NCBI GenBank assembly: GCA_019614645.1
Contig: JABWDB010000005.1
Location: 16,171,001-16,235,000, forward strand
Direction of reading: 5' to 3'
Origin: Stratiolaelaps scimitus
Lineage: Eukaryota > Arthropoda > Arachnida > Mesostigmata > Laelapidae
DNA: 64,000 nucleotides
Shown one piece after another: positions 1 to 11,777 of this stretch. The translations under genes and the position numbers were made by a program. Under the pieces are notes generated by a model. That model had not been told where the DNA came from and ran no database searches. It saw only the letters and a list, made by a program, of their open reading frames with translations. Every line of letters begins with the position of its first letter. Position 1 is the stretch's first letter.

Positions 1-815
1 AGGTACGCTTCTCTCCCTCTCTCCCTGGGTGTGTTTCCTTTCTAACTTCTCTTCTATAAAAATGGTCATCGTTTGTCTTTAGCTTGAGTCACATCATTTG
101 TCCCACGCGCTTGTGAAGTAGTCTACAGAAATGGGTAGTTTTCAAAAACCGACCCGAGGGATAGAGGCGGACGCACTGTACCACAGGCGTCATTTTAACG
201 GCGCATGTGTGTAGCCCTAATACTTATACTTGTAGTTCCCTTAGATCTATACTTCTTTCTGCCCCGTTGCTCACAGTCGCACTAAATGGTCCTTGACCTG
301 AAAAGATGGAAATAAAGTCGAAGTTATTAATGTGCGTTCGTTTGTGCAATACAACTCAAAACCGAGAGGGGATGCAACGCCATTTTCGGATGAAACTGAA
401 GTTAGACCAGCTGCTACTCGTCGTCGAGTGGAGTGAGCTAACCGTGTACACAAGAAGTTCTAAATTCACGTGGTCGGCGTTAGGCAACTAGCTGACCCTC
501 AGCTGAGGGTCAGCTGGAAAAAACAAAGCTCTCAGCGATTTTTCACAGAACTATCTGTAGATTCATCACGGATAACGGACGAAGCGCACGCCTTCTTGCG
601 CTTCTGTTATCTTCATTGCCAATGTGTGAGAGCCACGTTCTAAGGACGCAAGTTGTTGCAGGTCGTGTTCAGTTCTAATAATATATTCCGACTTCTATTC
701 AAGAATCGTCTGCGCAAATCTCGCTCATTTACGTCTTATCCGCGGACTCGGGGAGAGGCACGCATATCTGTGTGTGTATCACTGTTTAACACCGACGATG
801 ATTTAGAGGACTTAC
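1..815. other. 3' flank of polo; last coding exon and 3' UTR not resolved
   Basis: The last recognisable polo exon ends at 816 with a clean donor on the minus strand (AAG|GTAAGT), so a short terminal coding exon and the 3' UTR should lie here. One possible acceptor is followed by ATATGCGTGCC on the minus strand near 758; it would add about 12 residues and a TAA, leaving an intron of only about 58 nt. I could not confirm it and saw no convincing minus-strand AATAAA. A 26-bp perfect palindrome (490-515) is the only other structure seen. Open frames here look like chance. Confidence 0.4.
490..515. repeat. 26-bp perfect palindrome
   Basis: The half-site AGCTGACCCTCAG is followed directly by its exact reverse complement, with no spacer. 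It could form a 13-bp hairpin in RNA or a small cruciform in DNA. It lies downstream of the last clear polo exon, probably in the 3' UTR or terminal intron. Function is unknown. Confidence 0.9.
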
Positions 816-3800
816 CTTCGTGCAGATGCTCTGCGCATACTTCAGACGGATGGACAACTCCGAAGGGCACGCCTGGTGCATCGTTTGCAGTGAATATGTA
901 CGGAAATTCTTGTGTTTGTCAATATAGGAGACTGCGCCCATAAGCGGGCACAGAATTATTTTCGTATGATCGCGGAAGAAGTTCAGCTGTAATGTGCCGT
1001 TTGACAGGAAGAGCACTATCGCCGACTGTGTTCGGAACCACACCCTTAGGTAGGGTACACGAGCCACATCGACGCAAGCGGGAGCAGGTGCATCCGCACC
1101 GGCCGTCATCAGGTGCTGTTGCATATATTGCCTATGGTAGCGGACGGGAGAGAGAGAGGAGAGCAACAAGGGTATGAATACATAAGATATGTATCTAAAA
1201 TATCATCGATCGCGAAAAGCAAAAGAGAAAACTGAGAGGCTAGCCCAACAAGGCTCCATACTACACCAACACAACATCCCTATGCGTGTTCGTCTGTGCC
1301 TGTAGCCAAATAAGAAGAAGACATACCTGAAGTATTTTAGGAGGACAACCTTCTTCTCTAGCTCCTTTGGATACAAGGAGATCGTGTGATAGCTCTCGCG
1401 ATTCTGATGATCGATAAAGTGGACCTGCGTGTTGCCCAGCAGTACCATACGAGAGTGATCGTTGAACAGGACCGCTAGCGAGTTGTCGCAGAGCTGATAG
1501 CCGAGCCCATACTTATCAGTGTAGTCGACCCATTTTGCGACCCAGTAGACCGGCATGGAGGCGGGGTCGGCAGCGTTGTCCATCTCGATTGGTAGCAGAT
1601 CCGTTTCAACGAAATGGCTGGTCATGAGTGCTTGAAGCTGTTCATCGAGCGAGCTGATGTGTCGCAAAGCAACGTCCTTATCCTCGATGCGCTCCTGGTA
1701 GCGGCTGCCACCATTGGCGATTGGCAGTACATTGCCGGCGTCAAATTCACGCAGGGGCCGACGCTCGGAGGCGGGCTGCAGTCGGGGCTCCGTGGTTAAG
1801 ATCGATTCTGGCAGAGCAGCCGGTAGTGGGCTCTCGGTGAAGATCGGATATTTCAGCGCGGCGGCGGCATTCGGACGCTTCGATGGGTTCTTTTGCAGCA
1901 TGTCCTCGATCATAGTTTTCGCAGGCTAAACAAATAGTAAACAAATTAATGACGTCGGGTAAGGATACTACACGCTCTGTAGTAGACGCGATGGTCAACA
2001 AAAAAAAAGACACTGGCTGGACCGACGAAGCGTACGCATTTGGCTTCGTCGGACAAAGAATCAAGACCTACTTGTTCAATTGAATTTCTGAGCTATTTTC
2101 TGACAAATTCTTATTATTAATTCTTCATACCTATTAATTAACAAATGTTTTCTCAACAACGCGAGTCTCTAGACATACCGGCGGAATATAGGCAGGGTCG
2201 ATGCGATAATCGCACCGTTGAATTTTCGCATACGTTTGCCGGAGATTTGGCGTCTCGAACGGCGGCTTGCCCATGAGCAATGTGTAGAGAATGCATCCGC
2301 AAGACCAGATATCCACCTGCAGCACACATCCCAGCCAAATAATAGATATATGTTAGCGTGACGGTTATGATTACTACTATACTTGCTCGCTGATCTCAGC
2401 GTTGTATTACTCGCGAGACACTGATCGCCTTGACCCGTGAAACGAAGAACCTTCCTGACATCGGTCGATCGATCGGCCGCTAACCCATCTGCCCTCTGAA
2501 TAGCTCACCTCATAGGAGTGCCCGACCTTCTCCAAGATTTCGGGAGCGATATAGTTCGGCGTACCACACAGGGTTCGACGCTTGTCGCGTTCGTCGCTAA
2601 TCTCTGTTGCCAAACCGAAATCGCCAATTCGTAGTTGGATGTCCTAAAGCACGCGAACAAATGCATGTTTATGAGAGCAGCGAAGTACATACGTTATCAA
2701 TGCGACTTTTAACCGAATTAGAGAGCTGGGCACCAGCGCCCGTTTTATTCTGAGTCTGTACAAAGTGGCAACCATTATTGAATAGCATTATAAAAAATAC
2801 ATATTGCACAGATGAAATACGAAATCTGAGGAGAATCTACATCGACTGTATGTTCCTGCAAAGGAGAGAGCAGACATGTGGTTTCGTCGAGCTTCGACGC
2901 ACTGCATAGCAGCCGATAGCAATATCGAAAAGCTTCAGAACGTTACTCGTACCCCAGTGAGGAAGAGGTTGCCAAGCTTCAAGTCTCGGTGAATGATCTT
3001 GATATTGTGCAAGTACGACACTCCTTCTAGCAGCTGATGCATGAAGTATCGTGCCTCGTGATAGGTGACCTGTAATGAATTGCTACGAGTGAATAATATG
3101 ACTAATCACTAGAGAAACATCCACAGAACAGTTCTGTTTGATGATGAACAAGCGACACTTCGTGCCTTTCGATTGCGGTGACATCCTTCGTTCTAACATA
3201 CGTTGCGGCCGCCTTCAATGTGCGAACTCGAAAAACCTGGAGCAGAAGCTTCAACGACCTGCTTCACTGATCTACGGCTTCGCAAGGAACTTACCCGGCC
3301 ACGCCTCTTCAGCACCTCCATGAGCGAACGTCGCTTGCATAACTCCAAAAGCACGTAGACGTTTTGCGGGTCCTCGAAATTCGAGTAGAATCTGCGTGAA
3401 AACAAGGAAAAATAATAATGGCCGATTTTAAAACACGTACATTTTTCTGAACAATTTTAGATTACACAAGCCAAGCAAGGTTAACTCGTCAGGCGTCTTG
3501 GACAGTTAAGGCTCTCGCTTAAAGAGCTAACAGTCGCCGGCTAGAATCCCGCCATGCGATACATATAAAGAGTTGTTCGTCCGTTCAAACAAATGTTGCG
3601 GGTATAACTGGGTCTTCCCTATTCAAAATACGCCAGGGATATATATATATATATATTATATATATCTATATATCAAAATGTGATAAGATCTCGCAGTAGT
3701 CTTGTCTCAACCGATGTTCAGAATAGATCAAGGAAATCTCTACGGTGCGTGAGTAATACAGAGACACTTTCGACGAGCAGTGAAATTTCAAACCAAATCC

Positions 3801-6800
3801 GGAGCCAACCACAACTTACTTAACGACGAATTTATGCGAAAGTTTTTGATGAATGCGAATTTCCTGCATCATCTTCTCCTTTTGGTGAGGCTTCGTCAAC
3901 ATGCTCTTGTGTACCACCTGTTGAAGGGACAATGAGATGAATAATCATTGCTAGAAAAATTTCACTCGGGGGTTTAATTACACTAATTTAGTTAGGTAGT
4001 CACCTCTGCACTTCCGGAAGTTAGTCTCAACGACTTCGTCGGGAGAGTGTGTAAAGCGATATTATATATACTTAGGTTATTTCTATTCACCCTAACATTA
4101 GTTCGGTAGTCAATACGGTGTGGAAATAATAATTTCAAAAAGGGTTGTTTCGTTCGCAGCGAGCGTCAAATTAAGCAAAAAAAAAATGTTCACGGTAAAA
4201 GGCAAACAGAGGGAGGTAGAAATTAACATCGCGAATACTTACTTTACATGCCGAGATTCGGTTAGTTTCCAGGTTGCGAACTTCCCAGCACTGCGCGAAT
4301 CCTCCCTAGAATATAAAAGTAACGAGTTAGTTGGATGCCAAGTTAAATGATTCGGTAAAATCATAGAAATTAGCACTAGGTAGCCGTGGGCAGCATTTAA
4401 TTTGCTTAGCCTAACGGGCTAAACATAATGCTCACATTCGTTACGATCTGATGCAGACACGCCTGAACCAGCTCTTCCCTCAGCCTACGTAGTCGAAATT
4501 TCGGTGCATAACACAGAGAGAGAGAGAAAACGACTAAGTGGACCCAACGAGGCTGGCAGCTGGACACGGTGCAGGAACAGATAGCGTGGCTGAATCTTTT
4601 CCCATTTAGATGTCACATCGTTCTTCCTGCTTTTCAACTAACCCGGCAACGAATTGTGCTTTCTTATCGCAGCAGTTATCGGTCATACGTGAAGGGGCCG
4701 ACAGGCTGCACCCGTGATTCGTTTCTCAAAGAACAACTTCTCACACCAGAGATTGAACCAGCAGTCCTCGCAACGTGTCGTCCTGAACTGCTGGAGACCT
4801 CCAATGAGACTGTGCTATCAGTATATTATGCGCATGTCAGCCAATCACGTGTGAGTGGCTGGCTATCGCCGAGACGTCATGAGAACAGTAGTTCCAGTCA
4901 CTGGGTAGCTGAGAAAACGGAGTAATGCAGGGTACTCGCTGTAACTACATCGAGTGGAGTGTTGAAGCTTACATTTCAAAAATACCTAGTAAAAATGACA
5001 CTGACTGGACTCCGCATTGACCCTGTAGGCATGGACCGCTCGGGGATATCCCACTGGCCGGTTTGCTCGTACATAATCCAGCCATAATGAGCTAGAAACA
5101 TCATTGCACTGAACGAGATTTCAGGGGATTCGCGGTAGCCCGGCACCCACGCCCCGCTCCGGCCACGCGCATTATTAAGCATCGGCAGCATCGGATTGAC
5201 CGAAGAACAATGGTGTCTGCAATAGGCAAGGAGGTGGCGTAGGCATCTATATTCGCTCTAGCTGCTTGGTAGTCGACTCAGAAACGAGAACTAGCGACGA
5301 TGGCAACGTACAGGCGGTGCGCGTCCTGCTAAAGAAGCCTGGTTTTACTGGCTACTTAATTGGTTTCTATTCTAGTCACGCTTTGTACAGGGACACCTTA
5401 CTCAATGTACTCGAGGATATTATCCCGCGAAATAGTGCTCTGCCGTGTATCATAATGGGTGATTCTAACACGAACCTCCTTATTAGGTCTTCCTGTGAAG
5501 ACTATTTATCGTTCTTCTCGTCAAGAGGTTTCCAACACATCATTGATCAGGTCACCCGTCCAGCATCAGGGACGTGCATTGACCACATTGCGATTGGTTA
5601 TTGTGAGGAATTCTTGAACATCTCTCCAGCCGTGTGGTGTACCCCTCTTTTCTCAGATCACTATCCTACTGTCGTTTCGCTCACAGGCAGGTCTTCCGTT
5701 AGTCTAAGGGACGCCGATGACAGTGAGACGAATCTAGTCAGACAACATGATGGTGTTAGCATCGAGAAGTTTTTGGGGAACACTAGCAGACTGAGCTGGC
5801 AGCGTGTCTACCAGGCGGTGGACGCGGACGAGGCTTTCGAGGCTTTCAGCTCTATTATAACGAGAGAATACGATAAGTGTTTCACTGTCAGGGTGAGTCG
5901 TAGACCTCCACAGCAAAAGAGATTCCAGTTCAATGCGAGACTTCGGAGTCTGCGCCATTCGGTGAACAAACTATACCGCTGGTACTTGAGAAATAGATCC
6001 TTAGAATCTAAGATGGCGTATTATCATAGTCTTCGTCGCTACAGACACGACCTTCAAATTGCTAGGAGCTCGTTTTACCGAGAGCAGTTTGGGCGACATA
6101 AAGGGAATGCAAAGAAGTTGTGGGAGTTTGTAAACGCTGCCTGTGGACGGGAGAGACAAAAAGCGGCACTGCCAACAGCCCTGGTCATCGAATCCGGCGA
6201 ACTGACAAGTCCGCAGGAGATTGCGAATGAATTAAATACTCATTTTGCTGCGGTGGGCTCAAAAACGGTTGCCTCTCTTCGGATCGACGATAATATCGAG
6301 CCGGAGCTTACATCGATCTGGCCCTGTCGAAACACCACATTTGAGTTCTCCCAAGTCAACTGTGTGGAGATTCAGACAGTGCTTGAATCTACGAAGGCTA
6401 GTTGGTCTACAGGCGCAGCAGGGATCCCCAGCGCTCTGGTAAAACGTGCGTCGGCGGTGCTCGCGAGACCTTTTGCTCACATAGCCAATCTGTCGCTGAG
6501 TAGGGGGACATTTCCACGCAAGTTGAAAGACGCTTCAGTTATACCACTATATAAGAAGAAGGGGGATCGGAAGCATCTGTCAAATTACCGACCAATCTCG
6601 TTGGTTGATTACTTGTCCAAGGTGATCTAGAAGGTAGTGATGGTCCGCCTGGAGAAATATCTTCACTCGATAGATTTTCTCTCAGCTAGTCAATTCGGTT
6701 TTCGTAGGGCACGCTCGACTGAACTCGCAATGGCCCACCTGTGGCAGGAAATATCTGACACCATTGAGAACAACCAGGTATGTCTGGGCGTCTTATTGGA

Positions 6801-8576
6801 TGTCTCTGCTGCGTTCAATTGTCTTCGGCATACATTTTTCCTGCAGGCCTTGAAGTGCCTTGGATGCCAACCCGGTGTCGTTGACTGGTTTCGCTCGTAC
6901 TTGTCCGCGAGGCGACAGGCGGTGAAAGTAGCGGACATCGAATCGGACTGGCTGGAAGTTGACATTGGCACGCCCCAGGGATCCATTCTAGGGCCGTTTA
7001 TGTTTCTAATTCTAGTCAATTTCATTCTTCTCAAAATCGCTGGTGGGAAATTTTGTAGGACCATTGCATACGCGGACGACACTTCGCTTCTGTTTCGAAT
7101 TCGGCCTTCATCGCTGCAACTCGACATCGAAGAGGCTCTAAAGAAGGTGGAGGGGGTTATCAACACCTTCGAAAGATTCGGTCTGGTAATCAACACGACC
7201 AAGACCAACCTCATTCTCTTTCGCCCGCCTCAACGAAATGTGCAGGTGTCGCCGACACAGGTAGCCGGTGAAACGATGCACTGGTCATCGTCTGCGAAGT
7301 GCCTTGGCCTTACGCTTCAGGAAAACATGCGCTGGCAGGACCACATAGGGAGCTTCATGCCCAAATGCTACGCAGTGGTGGCCAACTTGCGTCGCCTGAG
7401 AGAGCGTGGGGTTCCTGTGGATGGCCTGTTACACCTCTATAAAGTTTTATTGGTACCTCTGTTGTGCTACGGGATCTCTATCTGGGGAGGAGGCTACAGC
7501 ATGATTCTTCGGAGAGGAGAGGTTGTTCAGAATGACGCACTACGGGCTATCTTTGGCAGACGTCGCTCCGACTCCGTCGCCGACATTCTGGGGAAGTACG
7601 AATTGCCTAAGCTGAGCGTTATGTATTTGATTCACGTAGCTCTTCTTGCCTTTAAGATGTCGAAGGGACGTATTCCAAACGACATTACTTTCCCAATTAC
7701 CACTGTGGTGCGAAGAACGGCCCGCAGACCAACTGAGTTTGTGATACCTTTTGCCGTTAAAGAATCTAGCCGCCATGCTCTCGCTTATCGCTTGCCGGCA
7801 GTCTGGGGCTCTCTTCCTCGCGAGATTCGTTCACTCTCCTCGGCAAAAAAGTTTGCAGCGGAGGTGAAAAAATTTTTTATCAATCAGATGTAGATATTTT
7901 TGTGGATAGTTGTTTTGTATCTTACCCAATGTTTACATATTGTACAAAAAAAAAAAATGTGTACCCTTTATATATAAAATATACGTTGCAATAATTCTTT
8001 TAACTATTATTTTTACGAGAACTTAAGCATGTATATAGCAGTTCCGTCAATAAACATTTGTTTGAATTTGAAAAATTTGAATTTGATTCTCGCTTAGTGG
8101 CCTCATGAAGACTCCATTTCAGACAGCATTCAAGCGAAAACATCCATTCGGCGGCAAATAGGCAGGCGGACAAAGCAGAGTATGATTCTATTTGTAGATG
8201 TAAACGGTGAAATTTGAAACGAGACGATCGACCCTTGAGGTCAATGACAGTTTAGGGTATAACCAATTGTTAGCCCCTCCGCAAGCACTAAACAATAAAT
8301 TGGATACGAAGTGCCTTTCAACCTCAACAGTTAACTAGCTTGTTGGCTGTTGAAACCAGCAATGCGACCGATAGAGATACGCACGTGGTGTGCTCTGAAA
8401 TAACGATTTCTCGATATAAATTGTAATGACGCGGCGATAAGTACGCTAACCACCCTTCGAATAATCGAAGGAAGGACATAATATTTGTGTGAGGCATAAG
8501 CATGTTCTATAATAAATAAAGCATATTCTCCGCTTTTTATCTACTCATAATCTGACGATCCGCTCATCCGTTCGTC

Positions 8577-8607
<31 letters not shown>

Positions 8608-8770
8608 GATATAGATATGTGACGAACGGATAAAAAAAGAAAAAGATATATGTATATCTTGCCTCTACTAACATGCGCCGTTTGGGGTTGAACGATCGAG
8701 AGACCGTTATTTGAGAGAACGCCATTCGCGTGAGTATCTCTCCCTCGGTCACATTACTGATACAACACCA

Positions 8771-8808
<38 letters not shown>

Positions 8809-10150
8809 TGTGCACAGGGACTGGGGCTCCGAAAGTTTTTGCTCATTCATGACTTAGCTTATCCAATAAGATCATTATGCGAATCATCAACTTGCGGGTT
8901 AGGCAGCAAAAACATAGGCGAAATCATTAATTGGCCACAGCGTTACTCATATAGGAATTGTCATCGGCCACTCCGTATCCTAAAACACAAGCAACGACTT
9001 TCCATGACGGCTTTCGGTTTCACAGGCTTTCTAAAAAAGCCGACTTATGCTCGACGGTTAACATAGGGTCAGAAAAACGGCCTTAATTAATAACTGGTAA
9101 TTCCATACTGCAATTTCATCTGATACCATCATCTCGCATCTGAACATGTTCTTGAGAGAATCGACTTCATATTGGTTAAGAAACATCTTTCGTCTCCTCC
9201 CCCACCCTCCAAATACGGTGACCTTTGCGAAATGTGAGCTAAGCTGTTCCAACAGTGCATACGACATTTTGGCGAATCGTTTAATGCACAAGTTTTGCGG
9301 GTAGTATTCTTAAAAAAACATGCACATCTTCGCAAACTGGCCTACGGCTTACACAGCACAACTTGTCGTTCGTAACGGACCAGCTCAGATGAGGCGCAAA
9401 TCCGAAACTCGTATCCGGCTCTTATATCCTGCATTAGGCAAGGCAAACCGTTTCAGATATCATCGTGTAGATGATATCTGATTCTACAGATCGCGAACTT
9501 TACACTGAGGACGAAAAATCACCGATAAAAAATGAAATTTTTGAATTACGATGCGGACGGTGATAGAGTGAAAACCGTTGGGACCCTCACTTCCAACAGC
9601 TATTCGCTACGAAGAGGAAGAACGCCCGCAAAGTTACAACTTTCGGTTGTGGAGCCCTCGTAAAGATATCTACAAAGAAATATTGCGCAAACCATTGTGC
9701 TGTAGAGATAACGAAACGCTAAATCTCGAGGATGTCAGGCACATAATGGGTGCTGACTCACTATAACATCTGTGTCCTTGCCCATTTAAATTTCGTTCGT
9801 GTGGATCGTCGTATAAAAGGCAACTATTCAAATAGTCTGGTTGGCTAGTGCACTACCAACAAATGAAATAAATCAATTGCGAGTATGATCATTAGAATCA
9901 GAAGTCTATATCGTGGGGCCTATTGAGCATCGGTGGGCAGGGGTCGAGCAACGGGAATTCGTGTGTAGCGATGGCTGCATACATCTCTATAGAGGATGGG
10001 GATGCGATTCGCGAAAAACTAGAGACTCACCTTGCCGAGGAAACGGCCCAGCTTGTACTTGTCGCCATTAGCCGGATTTTTTAGGATGGAGTCGGCTGGA
10101 AGTGGCGGACAAGGTCCTTTGGCAGCCTTCGTGGTTTTCTTGGCCTCCAT
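816..10150 (-). CDS. polo: Polo-like kinase (Polo/PLK1), nine coding exons resolved
   Basis: Mitotic Ser/Thr kinase that acts at centrosomes, kinetochores and the midbody. Exons read on the minus strand: 10150-10031, 4305-4243, 3917-3820, 3391-3295, 3069-2953, 2643-2509, 2316-2179, 1925-1327, 1131-816. All have GT-AG borders and the phases join, giving 561 codons; a short last exon is missing (human PLK1 is 603 aa). Visible motifs: glycine loop LGKGGFA (about 38-44), catalytic Lys in SACK (61), HRD (153-155), DFG (173-175), T-loop [14 protein letters not shown] with the activating Thr at about 189, and a D-box-like RRPLREF in the linker. Polo box 1 starts at [20 protein letters not shown] (about 381). 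Polo box 2 keeps the phosphopeptide pincer DHTK (His about 511, Lys about 513). No key residue is missing. Start chosen: the ATG opening [12 protein letters not shown], which begins the phase-0 first exon. The 5.7-kb first intron carries an antisense LINE. PBDC1 is divergent, about 1 kb upstream. Confidence 0.96.
3491..3558 (+). repeat. tRNA-like sequence, possible SINE head or tRNA pseudogene
   Basis: Lies in the polo intron between the exons at 3391 and 3820. It has an A-box-like stretch (TTGGACAGTTAAGG, from 3499), then an arm GCTCT-CGCTTAA-AGAGC with a perfect 5-bp stem and 7-nt loop, then a B-box-like GGCTAGAATCC (3539-3549). The loop lacks the invariant T before the anticodon, so a working tRNA is unlikely. 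About 80 nt downstream there is a (TA)n tract (3639-3663), the kind of tail some tRNA-derived SINEs have. No second copy was seen in the window. Confidence 0.35.
3639..3675. repeat. (TA)n microsatellite in polo intron
   Basis: An almost pure TA tract with one or two interruptions, inside the intron between the third and fourth polo coding exons. Confidence 0.9.
4306..5199. other. polo intron 1, distal part before the LINE
   Basis: Intron sequence. The open frame near 4569-4925 has no ATG at its start and no family resemblance. From about 4980 there may be badly decayed remains of the LINE endonuclease N-terminus: frames break repeatedly, but [15 protein letters not shown] sequence becomes readable from 5203. 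The 5' junction of the element could not be placed. Confidence 0.5.
5200..8096 (+). mobile_element. Non-LTR retrotransposon (LINE-A), Jockey/CR1-like, 5'-truncated
   Basis: A LINE with an endonuclease-reverse transcriptase reading frame (5203-7893) and a 3' UTR of about 200 nt. The UTR ends near 8096 in AATAAACATTTG followed by TTTGAATTTGAA-type direct repeats. It sits in polo intron 1, opposite to polo transcription. Its 3' UTR blocks GAGAACTTAAGC and GCAGTTCCG..AATAAAC also occur in the second copy near 20.2 kb, so they belong to one family. ORF1 and the first part of the endonuclease are missing or too decayed to read. Target-site duplications were not found. Confidence 0.9.
5203..7893 (+). 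pseudogene. LINE-A endonuclease-reverse transcriptase, one in-frame stop
   Basis: Encodes the enzyme that nicks target DNA and copies the element RNA into it. About 897 codons stay in one frame except for a TAG at 6628-6630 (…[18 protein letters not shown]…), where most relatives have Glu. Endonuclease signs: [30 protein letters not shown] and [12 protein letters not shown] signs: [44 protein letters not shown] and the catalytic YADD (near 7070). In the first catalytic block the usual AFD is AFN, a second hint of decay. The C-terminal domain ends [13 protein letters not shown]. The frame opens without an ATG because the 5' end is lost. A fairly young but probably inactive copy. Confidence 0.9.
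8566..8631. repeat. Hairpin with (TA)n core
   Basis: The arm ATCCGTTCGTCA (8566-8577) and its exact reverse complement TGACGAACGGAT (8620-8631) enclose a TA-rich core that itself pairs. This makes a nearly continuous stem in polo intron 1. The same design (unique arms, TA core) recurs at 14364-14408 and near 24122-24165. Confidence 0.85.
8773..8803. repeat. (TA)n microsatellite
   Basis: Pure TA dinucleotide tract in polo intron 1. Confidence 0.9.
9454..9480. repeat. Short perfect inverted repeat
   Basis: CAGATATCATC and GATGATATCTG, 11-bp perfect arms around a 5-nt loop (GTGTA), in polo intron 1 about 550 nt from the first coding exon. Confidence 0.85.
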
Positions 10151-11180
10151 TGGAATATGATGAACTTGAAACTTTTCTTTGCACAGTAACCCCTCTACTC
10201 CGTGTCCCCGTCCTCCCTGCTTGTTGTACTGGCCGCAATCCCGCGCCATAGAAGTCCAATTCAAATTCCTATGGATGCCTACACGCATGCGCCATCGCCG
10301 GCTTGCAGACGACATTGCAGACAGCTGGAGTGGCGCCAGATTCAAATCCGAGCGACAAATAAGCTACTCAGGGAAAAGGTGAGACGCGACGGAGGTACAC
10401 GTCGGGTAATAGCTAGCTCTACCTTCGAATAAGGTGTTTGAAATCATTTAGTTACCATTTCAACACAAAGGCGTAAAAGTCATGACGAATGGGTAGAGAA
10501 CTTAATATAAAGATGGTGAATTTGTGAGTGGAAAATGATTTCCGCAGCCTCCACGACTATTCCGTTCAGTCTCAGATAAAAATTAGTGACACCTTTTAAA
10601 GGCACAGCTTTATTGATCTACTGCGTACATCATTTCACATATTCCTATGGCACGGCCGAGTTTCGGCCGGATCATAATATATATTGTGCGAAACTCAACT
10701 CCACCAGGTTTTTTCGTGACAGCGCCTACTGTTTTATCCTTCATCGGCGATAATCCCCTTACGGCGTTCCGTCGACTACGCTGCGCGAGTTCGACGGGCG
10801 ACCGTTGTTCAGCGCAACGCTATTATGCTAGATGACTGTCAAAGTGTTCAAATTTTACGGAGGGTTTCGCTTGCCGACTGTATGGCTAGATGTGGCAAAG
10901 TGGAAGGCGGGTCCGCTCGAACTGGGAGCGAATAGGCGCCCGCATGTAATGCGTTCTGTTTTGTTACGTTCTGTCCACATTCGGTGGGAACTCGACGATG
11001 TGTGCGTGTGCCTGACCAAGAGCAAACGAAACAGAGGAAACTTTCGGTGAGTGCTTCGAAGCAATCCAAGTGCCGAACATTGCTAAACGGACAATCCTAC
11101 ACGGGTGAACAGTTAAACGCAGCCAGCTGTTGTATCGCATTGCGTCTTCTGGGTATGCCAGTGCGACACCTTGCGGCTAC
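10151..11180. promoter_or_regulatory. Divergent intergenic region between polo and PBDC1
   Basis: About 1 kb separates the two divergent start codons. It must hold both 5' UTRs and both promoters, possibly as one bidirectional promoter. I could not place transcription start sites or a clear TATA box. The open frames here on both strands overlap one another and look like chance. Confidence 0.5.
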
Positions 11181-11690
11181 ATGTCGGACGTGAGCTCAGG
11201 CGTGGACGCTTCAGGGCTGTTGGGGGCAGCGAAACTTCTTTCGAGACCCGCCGAGGAATTCGTCAACCATCAGGACATCGAACTTCAATGGGCAATTAAG
11301 GTAAATGGGTATTATATTGAGGAGGGGAACAGTGAACAATGAAAGGTTTCCCGCGAAAACGGTGAACACGTTCGTCGCGCGATCATGCACGAGTATCTCG
11401 GAGCAGATGATATGCGGCAGGGAAGAGAAAACGAAGAAACTAGAGCAAGTTACGTCCTGGAATCAATCGAAAGAGGGGAGGCAATTACAAAGTTGCGGGA
11501 GCCTTTTTCTTTTTTATCTCTCCTCTCCTATTATTATGGATAAATACAAGGGTTTTTTTTGGTGCTGTGTAGTGGGGGCACGATCGAAGATAGAAAATAC
11601 AAGTCCACTGTAAAACGGTCTTAAGTGTTGGACGAGGACCGAACTACGGTCAGCTTCTGCCTGGGAATCATTCAAAAGTACAAACGGGTA

Positions 11691-11777
<87 letters not shown>

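Larger units (their letters stand above)
8097..10030. other. polo intron 1, proximal part after the LINE
   Basis: No coding exon was recognised. It holds two (TA)n tracts (8579-8607 and 8773-8803), a hairpin around the first one (8566-8631) and an 11-bp inverted repeat (9454-9480). The open frame at 9578-9766 has no ATG at its start and matches nothing I know. Confidence 0.6.

Noticed and set aside
4569..4925. 118-codon plus-strand frame and a minus-strand B-box-like GGTTCAATCTC near 4755
   Set aside because: No ATG at its start, no family match, and no A-box at the right distance for a tRNA or SINE.
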